Assembly: GCA_910577735.1 (NCBI GenBank)
Contig: CAJTOO010000018.1
Span: 1-64,000, forward strand
Length of the DNA stretch: 64,000 nt
Reading direction: 5' to 3'
From: an uncultured Lachnospiraceae bacterium
GTDB lineage: Bacteria > Bacillota > Clostridia > Lachnospirales > Lachnospiraceae
Both the position numbers and the translations under genes were made by a program. The notes beneath the pieces are model-generated. The model was not told where the DNA came from and ran no database searches. It was given only the letters and a program-made list of their open reading frames with translations. Shown in pieces: positions 18,352 to 27,224 of the stretch. Position 1 is the stretch's first letter. Every line of letters starts with the position of its first letter.

Positions 18352-20556
18352 ATGGGATTGAAAAGAAAACAGGGTATATTCTATTCTGTGATTATTATTG
18401 CTGCTCTGGTCATTGTCTGTTTCGTAATCTGGTTTTATGTAGGACAGATGAATAAAACGATCTCGGAGAATACGATTCAGTCTATCAGCGAGATGGCAGA
18501 GCACGACAAGACCGCGATTCAGACTTATATTGAGATTTATTGGCAGGATTTGTATGAGATAAAAGAGAGGTTTATCAGTGATCAGTGTCGGACGATAGAA
18601 GACCTGGAAGAGCGGATGGCCTTAGAATGTGATTCGGCTAATTTCACGCATATTTGTCTGGTGGCAGAGGATGGCACTGTTTTCACGGATGACCATTTTA
18701 CATATTCTCCTAAGGATGAAAATGACGGGCCTGATTTTTTGGCTTACTTTGGTGATGGAAAAGAAAAGATTGTCAGAAGAGCCGATCATACACAGCAGGA
18801 TGGATGGCTTACCAGGGACAGCATCATTTATGGGGTAAAACTCCATGATCTGGAAGTGGATGGCGTCAGGATGGAAGCCATAATCGGAACCAGCAGTATT
18901 TCCGCTATTCAGGATAATATGGTGATTGACAGCTTCCTGAAAGATGGGAAGAGCCGCGGACACAGCGCTATCATTGACAGGAACGGGAATTATATTGTGA
19001 ATATCAACAAAGAGATTTATCTGAACCAACAGGAAAATCTCTATGTCCATCTGTCAGAATCAACGGATTCAGAGCTGAGCAACGAGGAACTGGCAGGAAA
19101 ACTGGAAGGACGGGAGACGTTTGGGTTCTATCATTTCCATGAGGAAGAGGATTACAGGGAATTATTTTATTTCATTCCCTTTGAAGGGATGGATCTGTAT
19201 TTTATCATGTCTTTAAATGAGGAAGTCTTTGTGGAGCAGTCCAGGGCATTTGCCACCATAAGCATTACCATGCTGGCGATCAGTATGGTGACGGTAGTGT
19301 GCCTTTTACTGGCTATCATGGTATACCAGAACAAGACAATCAGGATTGTGGAGAAAGCCAGGGCGCAGAGAATCTTCCTTTCCAATATGAGTCATGAGAT
19401 TCGCACGCCCTTGAATGGGTTGATCGGTATGAATCATCTGATTGCGGTTCACATAGATAAGGAAGAGCAGAGGCCGCAGATTAAAGAGTGGCTGCGGAAA
19501 TCTAACAGTACAGCCAATTATCTGTTATCATTGGTAAATGATGTGCTGGATATGTCCAAACTGCAGGAGGGCAAAGTGGATCTGATGAAGGAACCCTTCA
19601 GCGTGGATGCGATGATTGAGGAAATCTATGCTATGCAGGTGGACAATATCAGAGGAAGAGGCGTGACACTTCATCTGGAAAAAGATATTTCAGAGCCATA
19701 TCTGGAAGGAGATGTGGTGCGTGTCAAACAGATTCTTATGAATATTGTGGGGAATGCGGCCAAGTTTACACCCAAAGGCGGTGAAATCAGGCTCTCCGTC
19801 AGCCAACACAAAATAAATAACAGGCGTGTGGAAACTGTTTACAGATGTAAAGATACGGGAATCGGTATGTCGAAGGAATATCTCGGCAAGATTTTTGACT
19901 CTTTTAGTCAAGAAAGAAACAGAAATACCTGTGAAATAAAAGGAACAGGGCTTGGCATGGCGATCAGCAAACTGCTCACGGATGCCATGGGCGGCAGGAT
20001 CACAGTGGAAAGTGAACTGGGCAAGGGCAGCGTCTTTACAGTTACCATTCCTTCTGTCATCGTGTCAGATGTTCCGGAATACCTGCTGGAAAACGGGTCG
20101 GAAACGGTTGGAGGGAACGGTAGCAACGACTGGGCGGCGAAGCAGAATAAGAAGGCCAAGATTCTGGTGGCTGAGGATGTGGAACTTAACGCAGAGGTTC
20201 TGCTGGAAATCCTGGCATTGGAAGGATTTGAGACTGTTCACGTGAGAAACGGCAGGGAGGCGGTGGAAACCTTCCAGGCATCTGAAGAAGGGGAGTTCGA
20301 CATCGTCTTGATGGATATGAAGATGCCTGTCATGGACGGTTGTGAGGCTGCCAAAGAAATCCGCAGAATGGACAGGGCGGATGCAAAGACGGTGTCAATC
20401 TATGCATGTACGGCCAACACCTTTCAGGAGGACCGAAACCAGGCACTGGCCAGCGGCATGAATGATTTCCTGACCAAGCCCATTGATGTGAGTGTGATGA
20501 TTAAAAAAATGAATCTGGCGGCAAAAGAACAATCAGACGATAGAAAGACATCTTAG
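18352..20556 (+). CDS. Membrane hybrid sensor histidine kinase with extracellular sensor and receiver
   Basis: A 734-residue protein: TM1 at about 8-30, an extracytoplasmic Cache-like region (about 30-295), TM2 about 300-325, HisKA with FLSNMSHEIRTPLNG (His about 348), HATPase with NAAKF, DTGIGM and GTGLGMAI, and a C-terminal receiver with Asp in VLMDMKMPVMDG (about 653). No HPt or output domain is present. ATG 18352 lies almost on top of the GAGGGGG site. The TTG at 18358 has better spacing and may be the true start. It follows the nitroreductase gene. Its stop codon overlaps the stop of the convergent ParB-like gene by two bases. Confidence 0.92.
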   Translation: MGLKRKQGIFYSVIIIAALVIVCFVIWFYVGQMNKTISENTIQSISEMAEHDKTAIQTYIEIYWQDLYEIKERFISDQCRTIEDLEERMALECDSANFTHICLVAEDGTVFTDDHFTYSPKDENDGPDFLAYFGDGKEKIVRRADHTQQDGWLTRDSIIYGVKLHDLEVDGVRMEAIIGTSSISAIQDNMVIDSFLKDGKSRGHSAIIDRNGNYIVNINKEIYLNQQENLYVHLSESTDSELSNEELAGKLEGRETFGFYHFHEEEDYRELFYFIPFEGMDLYFIMSLNEEVFVEQSRAFATISITMLAISMVTVVCLLLAIMVYQNKTIRIVEKARAQRIFLSNMSHEIRTPLNGLIGMNHLIAVHIDKEEQRPQIKEWLRKSNSTANYLLSLVNDVLDMSKLQEGKVDLMKEPFSVDAMIEEIYAMQVDNIRGRGVTLHLEKDISEPYLEGDVVRVKQILMNIVGNAAKFTPKGGEIRLSVSQHKINNRRVETVYRCKDTGIGMSKEYLGKIFDSFSQERNRNTCEIKGTGLGMAISKLLTDAMGGRITVESELGKGSVFTVTIPSVIVSDVPEYLLENGSETVGGNGSNDWAAKQNKKAKILVAEDVELNAEVLLEILALEGFETVHVRNGREAVETFQASEEGEFDIVLMDMKMPVMDGCEAAKEIRRMDRADAKTVSIYACTANTFQEDRNQALASGMNDFLTKPIDVSVMIKKMNLAAKEQSDDRKTS

Positions 20557-21116
20557 GATTCTTCCGGGGCAGTTTCCTTGTCATAGGTCAGATCTTCGAT
20601 GGGCTTCCATGCCTGTCCGAAATTGACGTCTTTAAAGAGTGCTGCCAGGCCGCTGATCTGCTTAAGCCGCAGGATTTCATCCTTGTCCATGCCCAGATGC
20701 TTTGCAATCCAGGCATCGCTTCGGCCCAGTTCGTGCAGTTCCCTGACGATATTGCTCATCAGATCCACATCGTGGGAACCCCGTGCGCGATTGTGCCTGA
20801 CAGTACTTGCCATGCGGTTTGATAAGGGCTTATCAATTACAGTTACAGGCATCATACCCTGTTCCCGTTCATAAATATCGGGGTAATCCTTCATCACACG
20901 CCAGCGGTGAAAGCCGTCTACGATTGCGTAGATATCCTGCTTGGGCGAATAATAACATACGATTGGCATAGTGTAACCGTCTTCCCGGATACTGTCGTAC
21001 AACAGTTTCATCTCCGGTGGGGCCACATGATTGGGGTTATAGGTATTGGGTACGATCTTTTCAAAAGGGACGGGGATTACATTGTATACAGGGCTTTTAA
21101 ACGTATTATCTGGCAT
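20553..21116 (-). CDS. ParB/sulfiredoxin-fold protein, IbrB-like
   Basis: A 187-residue protein with a ParB N-terminal domain: VPFEKIVPNTYNPN, then LYDSIREDGYTMPIV and the signature IVDGFHRW, followed by RHNRARGSHD. The C-terminal part carries a helix-turn-helix-like stretch (SDAWIAKHLGMDKDEILRL). It starts inside the upstream PP-loop gene (11-base overlap), so the two are translated together. The same pair is known as IbrB/IbrA in E. coli, where they were reported as co-activators of prophage-encoded Eib genes; their biochemistry is not settled. No chromosome-partition context (parA, parS) is present, so this is not the segregation ParB. Confidence 0.85.
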   Translation of the reverse strand: MPDNTFKSPVYNVIPVPFEKIVPNTYNPNHVAPPEMKLLYDSIREDGYTMPIVCYYSPKQDIYAIVDGFHRWRVMKDYPDIYEREQGMMPVTVIDKPLSNRMASTVRHNRARGSHDVDLMSNIVRELHELGRSDAWIAKHLGMDKDEILRLKQISGLAALFKDVNFGQAWKPIEDLTYDKETAPEES

Positions 21117-22428
21117 TGATCATTTCTCCATATTTTCGTTTGATCTTATCAATCCGTAACTGCTCTTTCTTCGTCAGACCGAACCCCATAAAGCGGCAGG
21201 TATGATCGTTTTTCAGGATACAATAGCACATCCGTTTCCAACTGGGGATGTCCTTTGTAGACTTGATGTCATCTGTATCGTCAGGGATATCTCCGACAAA
21301 GACGATTCTAGAGTTCTTCATCAGGGTATAGTTGGATACTCCGTTGCGGCGGATGTTGTAGCCATGGTCAATCAGCTCCTGTATCACATTCTCTTCCAGG
21401 CCTCCGCCGGTCTTATGCCAGAATTCAATCGAGGTTCTGAATTTCTTTACATAGTTATTGCGCAGTCTGGCGGGAAGGGTATCTAACAGGAACTTGGTGT
21501 AGGATTCCCAGGTATGGCCTTTTGGCAGCGTGATACTGCGGTATCCCATAGCTTTGGTCTTACCGTAAATACAGCCGAAGTTGGCGCCCCGGACGCGGCC
21601 CACAAGTCTGGTCCAGATTTCCGGGTCGATCACCCGGTAGAGATTTAAGGAGTCCTTGGAATAATCATTAAAGGGTGATGCAACGCGCATCTGGTTGATT
21701 TTAAGGCCTGCCTTATAATACAGATCATACAGGCCGTTATAATCAAAATGAAACCGGTAGTTTGCCACCCATACATCCTGATTGGACCAGTCATAGAGCG
21801 GCGAGGCGCACCAGACATCCTTAAACTGTCTGGAAATCCAGCATTCACCGTTGTAGCCGTGTTTCTTATTTACAATCCCGCTGTAACGCTGTAAGGATTC
21901 ATCCGCGCGGATGCCAAGCAGGCATACAGTCTTTTGGAAATCGTGCTCTTCCTTATAAAACCGCCCAAACTGTTTGGCCAGATCTTCCTGATGCATTCGG
22001 TAACGGTAATGGGTGAAGGGTTGGTCGATGGTGATCACATAAGGATAATCCGGTCTTTTGCGAACCCAGATTTCTTCCTTCTTATCATCCCAGGGATACC
22101 AGTACATCTCATAGCTGCTGAGGGCTGTTCTGGTGGCCATGGGCAGACAGACCCAATAGAGGTCACATTCTCCTTCCAGTGCCTTGAAAGTTCTTGTGAC
22201 ATAGTCCGTGGTCATGCTGTACTGTGCCTCAAAATCCTGGTGAAACACACCGATTTTCCGGTTGGGATAATATTTGCGCTTGAACGCTAACAGAAGGTTT
22301 AATAAAACGCCGCTGTCCTTTCCGCCGCTGAAGGATACATAGATATTTGGAAATTCGTGGAACAGATAGTGAAAACGTTCCTGCAGGGCATCATAGACGC
22401 TTCTTTGTTCATATCCTTTTATCATCAT
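21106..22428 (-). CDS. PAPS-reductase-like PP-loop protein with DUF3440-type C-terminus, IbrA-like
   Basis: A 440-residue protein. The PP-loop SFSGGKDSGVLLNLLL (about residues 33-48) binds ATP in adenylating enzymes of the PAPS reductase/ATP pyrophosphatase class. The C-terminal half, with SPLYDWSNQDVWVANY, VASPFNDYSKDSLNLYRVIDP and RGANFGCIYG, matches the IbrA/DUF3440 type. It lacks the ECGLH-type cysteine motif of true sulfate-reduction enzymes, and no sulfate assimilation gene is nearby. GGGAGG precedes the ATG. It forms a two-gene operon with the ParB-like gene. A nucleic-acid-directed adenylation or thiolation role is plausible by comparison with DndC, but is inference. Confidence 0.87.
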   Translation of the reverse strand: MMIKGYEQRSVYDALQERFHYLFHEFPNIYVSFSGGKDSGVLLNLLLAFKRKYYPNRKIGVFHQDFEAQYSMTTDYVTRTFKALEGECDLYWVCLPMATRTALSSYEMYWYPWDDKKEEIWVRKRPDYPYVITIDQPFTHYRYRMHQEDLAKQFGRFYKEEHDFQKTVCLLGIRADESLQRYSGIVNKKHGYNGECWISRQFKDVWCASPLYDWSNQDVWVANYRFHFDYNGLYDLYYKAGLKINQMRVASPFNDYSKDSLNLYRVIDPEIWTRLVGRVRGANFGCIYGKTKAMGYRSITLPKGHTWESYTKFLLDTLPARLRNNYVKKFRTSIEFWHKTGGGLEENVIQELIDHGYNIRRNGVSNYTLMKNSRIVFVGDIPDDTDDIKSTKDIPSWKRMCYCILKNDHTCRFMGFGLTKKEQLRIDKIKRKYGEMINAR

Positions 22429-22709
22429 AGTGTATGCCTCCCGGGGATGTATGCCTTACGGGTTCCCTGTGTTTTCAAAATGAAACAGAATACCTTTTCG
22501 ATGCGGTAATCCTGCGTAATCTGACACAGGTACAGCAATCTTTGTCAATTGTATCATAAAATTTCCAGAATTTGACAAATTTATGTTTTTTTAAGAAAGT
22601 GACAGAAAATCGTGATAACATGAAGGAAATGAAATCAGTCAACGTTATCGTAGGGCTTGGCATTCTGGCAAAAGAAAAGGAACAGAGATGCCACCTGGAG
22701 GGAAATGTT

Positions 22710-23114
22710 ATGCAAAGACGCGGCAGGGTAAGGCTTCTGACAGTTTGTATTATGTTTGGCGTAATCAGTATCTTTGGATGTGGAGAAGCGAAGCGGACTC
22801 ACAAGATGAATGATGCCAAGACAGAGGAGAGTTCCGGGCAGGCGGATGACGCAGAGACAGAGGAGAGTTCTGATAAGCCATATAACAAGGATGACAGGGG
22901 AAGTATCGACAGAAAAAATAACATTGGTTATGCAAATAATCGGGGAAACCGCATTACTTATGAAGATGGATATTGTTATTATTATGCCAGTCAGACGGAC
23001 AACTATTTCTTATATCGTGCGAGAGAGGACGGAAGTGGTTTTGGCTGGGGGGGGAAGGATTCCTTGAAAAGGGATAATGTTCTATATGTGTTGGTAAAGG
23101 AGGCAGAAGATTGA
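22710..23114 (+). CDS. Small lipoprotein of unknown function
   Basis: About 134 residues. An ORF extends back to 22572, but GGAGGG at 22697-22702 is well spaced for ATG 22710. The N-terminus then reads as a lipoprotein signal with lipobox ISIFGC. A polar linker contains the imperfect repeat DA-TEESS (twice), followed by a short domain YEDGYCYYYASQTDNYFLYRAREDGSG, which resembles the repeat of DUF5050-type surface proteins. Its function is not recognised. The stop overlaps the next start (TTGA), so the two proteins probably act together at the cell surface. Confidence 0.75.
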   Translation: MQRRGRVRLLTVCIMFGVISIFGCGEAKRTHKMNDAKTEESSGQADDAETEESSDKPYNKDDRGSIDRKNNIGYANNRGNRITYEDGYCYYYASQTDNYFLYRAREDGSGFGWGGKDSLKRDNVLYVLVKEAED

Positions 23115-24415
23115 AACGGATTATGATGGCCGGAGCGCTTGGCCTGGTGATGGCTTTACTATACCTGTATGCGCGAAGCGGGGTAATTTGCACAGGAAAC
23201 TCTTCTGATGCGCCTGCGAACAGGACAGATACAGTCCTGCCGCAGAAAGAGGAGATAGAAAAGGATATATGCGGCGAGCAGTTTTCCGTGCAGGAGACGT
23301 TGGATGGATATGAAATAATCCTATATGATAAGGAAGGAGAAAAGGTTTATTCAGAGGTTTATCCAGAGAAGCCGTGGGTGAAGGAAGTATCGGAGGGGAT
23401 TCTGGAGATTGGCGTCAGCGTGGGAAGTCCGGCAAGATATACCTTCTATTTTCGGAAAGAAGACGCAGCGATATCGGATACTTTTTTTAATGCAAAGCTG
23501 TTTGGGGAACAGTATATTGCACATCGGCCCCTGGGTAATGTCTGGCGGCACGATCCATTGATTCTGACAGATATCTTTGAGGAAGGGATTTTGTATCAGG
23601 AGATATTCAGGGATTTCAGTGAAACAGCAGATCCGATGTCGGCAATTTATGATATTGAGTTGGAGGACGAAACCCATGTCCGGTTGGAATACTGTGAGAA
23701 AGAAGCGTATACAAACGTTAATGAGGTGGTGGAAATACAGCCCGTGAGCGCCGACAGAGAAGCCAATCTGAAAGAACCGTATGCCCTGGCATATCTTGAA
23801 TTTTTGGAGGAATATGCCCAGGACAGCGAGTATGTGGAAACGGGATTTGCGAGATTTAGCTTGGCTTATATTGATGATGATGAGGTTCCGGAGTTATTGT
23901 TGATAGAGGATTACTGTCATGCCGCAGGAGTTAGAGTTTTTACTTTTTATCAGGATACGGTGGTGGAATTAGGGGAATTTGGTTCCTTTGGCCGGATGCA
24001 GTATGCGGAAAGAGAAGGCGTGATTTTTAGTTATTTTATGGGGCAGGGAGAAGAGAATACCGATTTTTACAAAGTGGGGGAAGGAAAGGCAGAGTTGATT
24101 TGCAACATGCATTTGAGCCCACCCCTTTCCCACAATGGGTTTACCGAGGAATATGAGATTGATGGGATATCTGTAGATGGGGAGACATACCAGGCCAAAT
24201 GGCAGGCATTGTACGAGGCGCAGGCATATATATTGGTGATATATGAGGAGGGAATCCCGATCAGGGAGAAGGGACTGAAACGATCATTGGCAGGAGCGGT
24301 GGATCAGCTGGAAGCAGACAGGATACAGGATGAAAAGTATCCTGTCTGTTTATTTGCAAAAATAAACAGACTATTGCAGATAGAAAGATTATTAGATATG
24401 ATAGTACAAAAGTGA
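23111..24415 (+). CDS. Exported or membrane-anchored protein of unknown function
   Basis: A 434-residue protein that begins at TTG 23111; AGGAGG at 23098-23103 is 7 bases upstream, so this start is well supported. An N-terminal hydrophobic segment (about 5-22) anchors or exports it. The first half is a beta-rich domain; the second holds FSLAYIDDDEVPELLLIED, an acidic motif common in uncharacterised Lachnospiraceae surface proteins and possibly calcium binding. The last 25 or so codons run through a perfect terminator-like hairpin (24315-24348), which suggests that the original stop lay earlier and was lost. Function unknown. Confidence 0.75.
   Translation: MKRIMMAGALGLVMALLYLYARSGVICTGNSSDAPANRTDTVLPQKEEIEKDICGEQFSVQETLDGYEIILYDKEGEKVYSEVYPEKPWVKEVSEGILEIGVSVGSPARYTFYFRKEDAAISDTFFNAKLFGEQYIAHRPLGNVWRHDPLILTDIFEEGILYQEIFRDFSETADPMSAIYDIELEDETHVRLEYCEKEAYTNVNEVVEIQPVSADREANLKEPYALAYLEFLEEYAQDSEYVETGFARFSLAYIDDDEVPELLLIEDYCHAAGVRVFTFYQDTVVELGEFGSFGRMQYAEREGVIFSYFMGQGEENTDFYKVGEGKAELICNMHLSPPLSHNGFTEEYEIDGISVDGETYQAKWQALYEAQAYILVIYEEGIPIREKGLKRSLAGAVDQLEADRIQDEKYPVCLFAKINRLLQIERLLDMIVQK
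24315..24355 (+). terminator. Terminator-like hairpin inside the 3' end of a coding region
   Basis: CAGACAGGATAC (24315-24326) pairs perfectly with GTATCCTGTCTG (24337-24348) around a 10-base loop and is followed by TTTATTT. It sits 67 bases before the annotated stop of the upstream gene. Confidence 0.6.
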
Positions 24416-24464
24416 ACGCAGGATTATTTACGATGATATATGGGATAAGAAAGGAAGAGCGGTA

Positions 24465-25808
24465 ATGGCCGAGACTCAAATGTGGAAGTTTTTTGATGAA
24501 ATGAATGAATTGGTTTATGCTGCGGACATAGATACGCACGAATTGCTTTATATGAATAAGAAGGCTTTACAATTGTATGGGCTGCAGTCGGCAGAGCAGT
24601 TGGCAGGCAAGAAATGTTATGAGGTGATGCAGAAGGCATCTGTACCTTGTGCAATCTGCAATGGACGGGAATTGTCAGAGGGATATTTTAAGGAATGGCG
24701 TTACTATAATCCTGTACTGAATAAATATCTGATGGTAAAAGATACTATGCAGCAGGTAGATGGAAGGAGAGTGCGTGTAGAGCTTGCTATGGATGTCAGC
24801 GCTGACAATCAGCAGAAAAATATGGTACATAATTATCAGCATCTGGAGTCATTGATCAATGAAGCGCTGCGGATTGCCCTGCAGGCGTCTGACCCGGAGA
24901 ATTCACTGAAAATCGTATTAGAGTATCTGGGAAAGGCGCTGGAAGGCGAAAGAGCATATATTTTTGAGAAAAATAAAAAGGGCGGCGATGATAATACCTA
25001 TGAGTGGGTTGCAAACGGAGTTACGCCGGAGAAAGATAATCTGCAAAATGTGCCGCCGGAAGTCTGTGCAGGATGGTATCGTATTTTTTATGAAGATAAG
25101 TGTGTGGTGATTGACAACATCGAAAAAAACCGGACGAAAGACGTTCTGGTATATGAAACCTTAAAACGGCAGAATATTTCATCTATTGTCGTAGTACCGC
25201 TTTACAGTGATGGCAATGTGATCGGGTTTTATGGCGTGGATAATCCGCCGGTGGAAGCTTTGGGCTATACATCAAATATGCTGCAGATTATGGGACATTT
25301 TATAGAATCTTTGTTAAAAATGAGAAACCTGGTCAGAAATCTGCAGGCTATGTCTTATTCCGATCAGCTGACACAGTTTGGCAATCGATATGCCATGAAG
25401 GAATATTTGGAAAATATCAGGCCGGAACGCAGCATTGGTATAATTTATGGTGATATCACGGGATTAAAGCGGGTGAATGACGAGGCTGGACATGAGGCTG
25501 GTGACCGTCTGATCCTTTCTGCCTGCAAGTGTATGCGGGAAGCATTTGATGCCTCGTATACACTGTTCCGCATAGGTGGGGATGAACTGTTGGCTATTAG
25601 TGCAGGTATTGGCGAGACAGAGTTCGGGGAGAACGTGGAGAAGATGAAAGCCTGTATGAAAGAATATGCTGTGAACATATCGGTTGGGGCAGTTTGGAGA
25701 AACAATGCGGCAGAAGGCATCCAGAGCATCATGGCTGAGGCGGAGAAATTGATGTACGAAGATAAGGCCTCTTATTATGCGGCCGCAGGGATAGACAGGA
25801 GAAAATAG
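24465..25808 (+). CDS. PAS-GAF-GGDEF protein, probable diguanylate cyclase
   Basis: A 447-residue soluble protein. A PAS domain (about 5-115) contains a Cys pair, CAIC. It is followed by a GAF domain (about 130-285, ending in GNVIGFYGVDNP) and a C-terminal GGDEF domain (about 295-445). The active-site loop reads RIGGDELL, a GGDEL variant of GGDEF that retains the catalytic acids; YGDITGLKRVND holds the metal-binding Asp. I see no clear RxxD inhibitory site five residues upstream. It should make cyclic di-GMP from GTP in response to a cytoplasmic signal. No EAL or PilZ gene is nearby. Confidence 0.88.
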   Translation: MAETQMWKFFDEMNELVYAADIDTHELLYMNKKALQLYGLQSAEQLAGKKCYEVMQKASVPCAICNGRELSEGYFKEWRYYNPVLNKYLMVKDTMQQVDGRRVRVELAMDVSADNQQKNMVHNYQHLESLINEALRIALQASDPENSLKIVLEYLGKALEGERAYIFEKNKKGGDDNTYEWVANGVTPEKDNLQNVPPEVCAGWYRIFYEDKCVVIDNIEKNRTKDVLVYETLKRQNISSIVVVPLYSDGNVIGFYGVDNPPVEALGYTSNMLQIMGHFIESLLKMRNLVRNLQAMSYSDQLTQFGNRYAMKEYLENIRPERSIGIIYGDITGLKRVNDEAGHEAGDRLILSACKCMREAFDASYTLFRIGGDELLAISAGIGETEFGENVEKMKACMKEYAVNISVGAVWRNNAAEGIQSIMAEAEKLMYEDKASYYAAAGIDRRK

Positions 25809-26224
25809 GGTGGTAAACAGGAGGATAATGTATACCCCACAAAAAAACGTGCAATTCGAACGATAACACTTATTATTTTATTCTGGTCTGTTATCATTAA
25901 AGCCAATCAATCCGTTAATTATTTAATGATAGAAATAGGAAGTTGGCGTGACATGAAGAAGAAAGAGAGTCCTTGGCGAGCATTTTAGCAGACATGGAGG
26001 GGACCTTTTTTGTGCTGCCAATTTCAGATTACGTAACCACAGGGCTGCCATGTGCCTGTTTTACGGGGCTTGCGGTATATTCTACTATTTGTCTTGATTC
26101 ATCAAAAGTCGTCATTTTGTGGGAAAATGGTGTAGTAAATGGTGTACCGGATGAATGGCAGGAGGGTGTCTTGGATGTAAGTGATTTTCGATTCTGATTT
26201 ATGCTTTTCATGTTGGGATTTCAG
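25809..26224. other. Intergenic stretch with apparent gene debris
   Basis: Holds an AGGAGG followed by a 12-codon ORF (25828-25866) that looks like the head of a lost gene. A possible 74-codon ORF from TTG 25973 to 26197, ending DSSKVVILWENG..., has no recognised family and no good start. GATAACA/TGTTATC (25862-25895) could form a weak hairpin. I see no intact gene here. Confidence 0.4.
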
Positions 26225-26234
26225 AAAAATCAGA

Positions 26235-26263
26235 TTGTGAGTCCTTGCACGATAGGATATAAT
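26235..26263 (+). promoter_or_regulatory. Promoter of Rpn-type gene, copy 1
   Basis: TTGTGA at 26235-26240 and TATAAT at 26258-26263 with a 17-base spacer. The same boxes and spacer occur in copy 2 (32601-32629), within the identical 49-base block. Confidence 0.65.
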
Positions 26264-26322
26264 AATAGTAACTGAATGATGAGATGGCAAAGGAAAAGAC
26301 AGCCAAAAAAGGCGGTGATTAG

Positions 26323-27156
26323 GTGGCTGGAGAAGAAATACTGCAGGATAACAGGACTGTAGAGCAGATTGTTGACGGAATGAGTCTATTTGATGACGAT
26401 CTTATGTCTATGGTGTTTGATGGTAATATAGAAGCAACGGAGCTTCTGTTAAAGATTATACTGAAAAAGGACGATATTCAGGTTATAAGCGTTGTAGGGC
26501 AGAGAGAATTACAAAGTCCTGTAGTTGGCGGACGGGATATCCGCTTAGATATTCTGGTAAAGGACAGTACAGGAAAGCACTATAATGTTGAGGTACAGCA
26601 AAAGCCGGAGGGAGCGCACATCCGAAGAGCCCGGTTCAATAGTAGTATGATGGATTCCCGAATGTTGAGAGCAGGGCAGGAGTTTTCAGAGTTGCAGGAT
26701 TCATATATGGTGTTTATTACCCGGACGGATATCTTTAAGCGGGGGATTCCGATTTATACGATCAATCGTCATTTTGAGGAAACGAATGAGTTGTTTGACG
26801 ATGGTTCTCATATTGTGTATGTGAATGGAAACTATAAGGGAGACGATACGATTGGAAGATTGATGCATGACTTTGGCTGTAAGGAAGCGAAGGATATGTA
26901 TTATCCGGAACTGGCTAAGGGGGTAAAGCATTTTAAGGAAGAAGGAGGTCGAGAGAGGATGTGTGAAGCGGTTGAGAAGTATGCGAAAGACTATGCAAAA
27001 GAATATGCAAAAGAATATGCAGAAAATGCAAGACTGAATAGTCTGTTGGAGTCCATAAAGAATTTGATGGAGTCTATGAAATGGTCTGCAGAGCAGGCTA
27101 TGACGGCTATGAAGATATCAGAGGCGGATAAGGCTGTGCTTTTGAAGGAATTATGA
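26323..27156 (+). CDS. Rpn-family PD-(D/E)XK nuclease/putative transposase, copy 1
   Basis: A 277-residue protein of the Rpn (recombination-promoting nuclease, PDDEXK-type transposase) family. The nuclease core is visible as GRDIRLDILVKD...YNVEVQQ, with the catalytic Asp about residue 76 and Glu-Val-Gln about 90-92. Family members were linked to RecA-independent recombination and are found in many copies in Lachnospiraceae. The start is GTG 26323, 3 bases after AAGGCGGTGAT, a near-perfect anti-rRNA match. The C-terminus carries tandem KEYA repeats (about 219-233) missing from copy 2, which may vary in number. No terminal inverted repeats were seen around it. Confidence 0.85.
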   Translation: MAGEEILQDNRTVEQIVDGMSLFDDDLMSMVFDGNIEATELLLKIILKKDDIQVISVVGQRELQSPVVGGRDIRLDILVKDSTGKHYNVEVQQKPEGAHIRRARFNSSMMDSRMLRAGQEFSELQDSYMVFITRTDIFKRGIPIYTINRHFEETNELFDDGSHIVYVNGNYKGDDTIGRLMHDFGCKEAKDMYYPELAKGVKHFKEEGGRERMCEAVEKYAKDYAKEYAKEYAENARLNSLLESIKNLMESMKWSAEQAMTAMKISEADKAVLLKEL

Positions 27157-27224
27157 GTAATAAGTGAAATATGGCATCGTAATATGCGGTGCTACTTTCA
27201 TAAAGATTCATGTAGAGTGTGTAG

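Larger units (their letters stand above)
26225..27156 (+). repeat. Direct repeat copy 1: promoter, leader and Rpn-type gene
   Basis: The unit matches 32591-33497 in the same orientation. The first 49 bases (26225-26273) are identical, the next 50 or so differ at only a few positions including one extra A here, and the coding parts are clearly paralogous until the C-terminal 60 residues. Confidence 0.85.

Noticed and set aside
20553..21116. Chromosome partition protein ParB
   Set aside because: Shorter than segregation ParB, no parA beside it, and paired with a PP-loop gene as in IbrA/IbrB.
21106..22428. Assimilatory PAPS reductase
   Set aside because: The redox Cys motif and sulfate genes are missing; the C-terminal half is of the IbrA type.
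25973..26197. 74-codon ORF starting at TTG
   Set aside because: No ribosome site and no recognised family. Its C-terminal part looks protein-like, so it is noted as possible debris but not called a gene.
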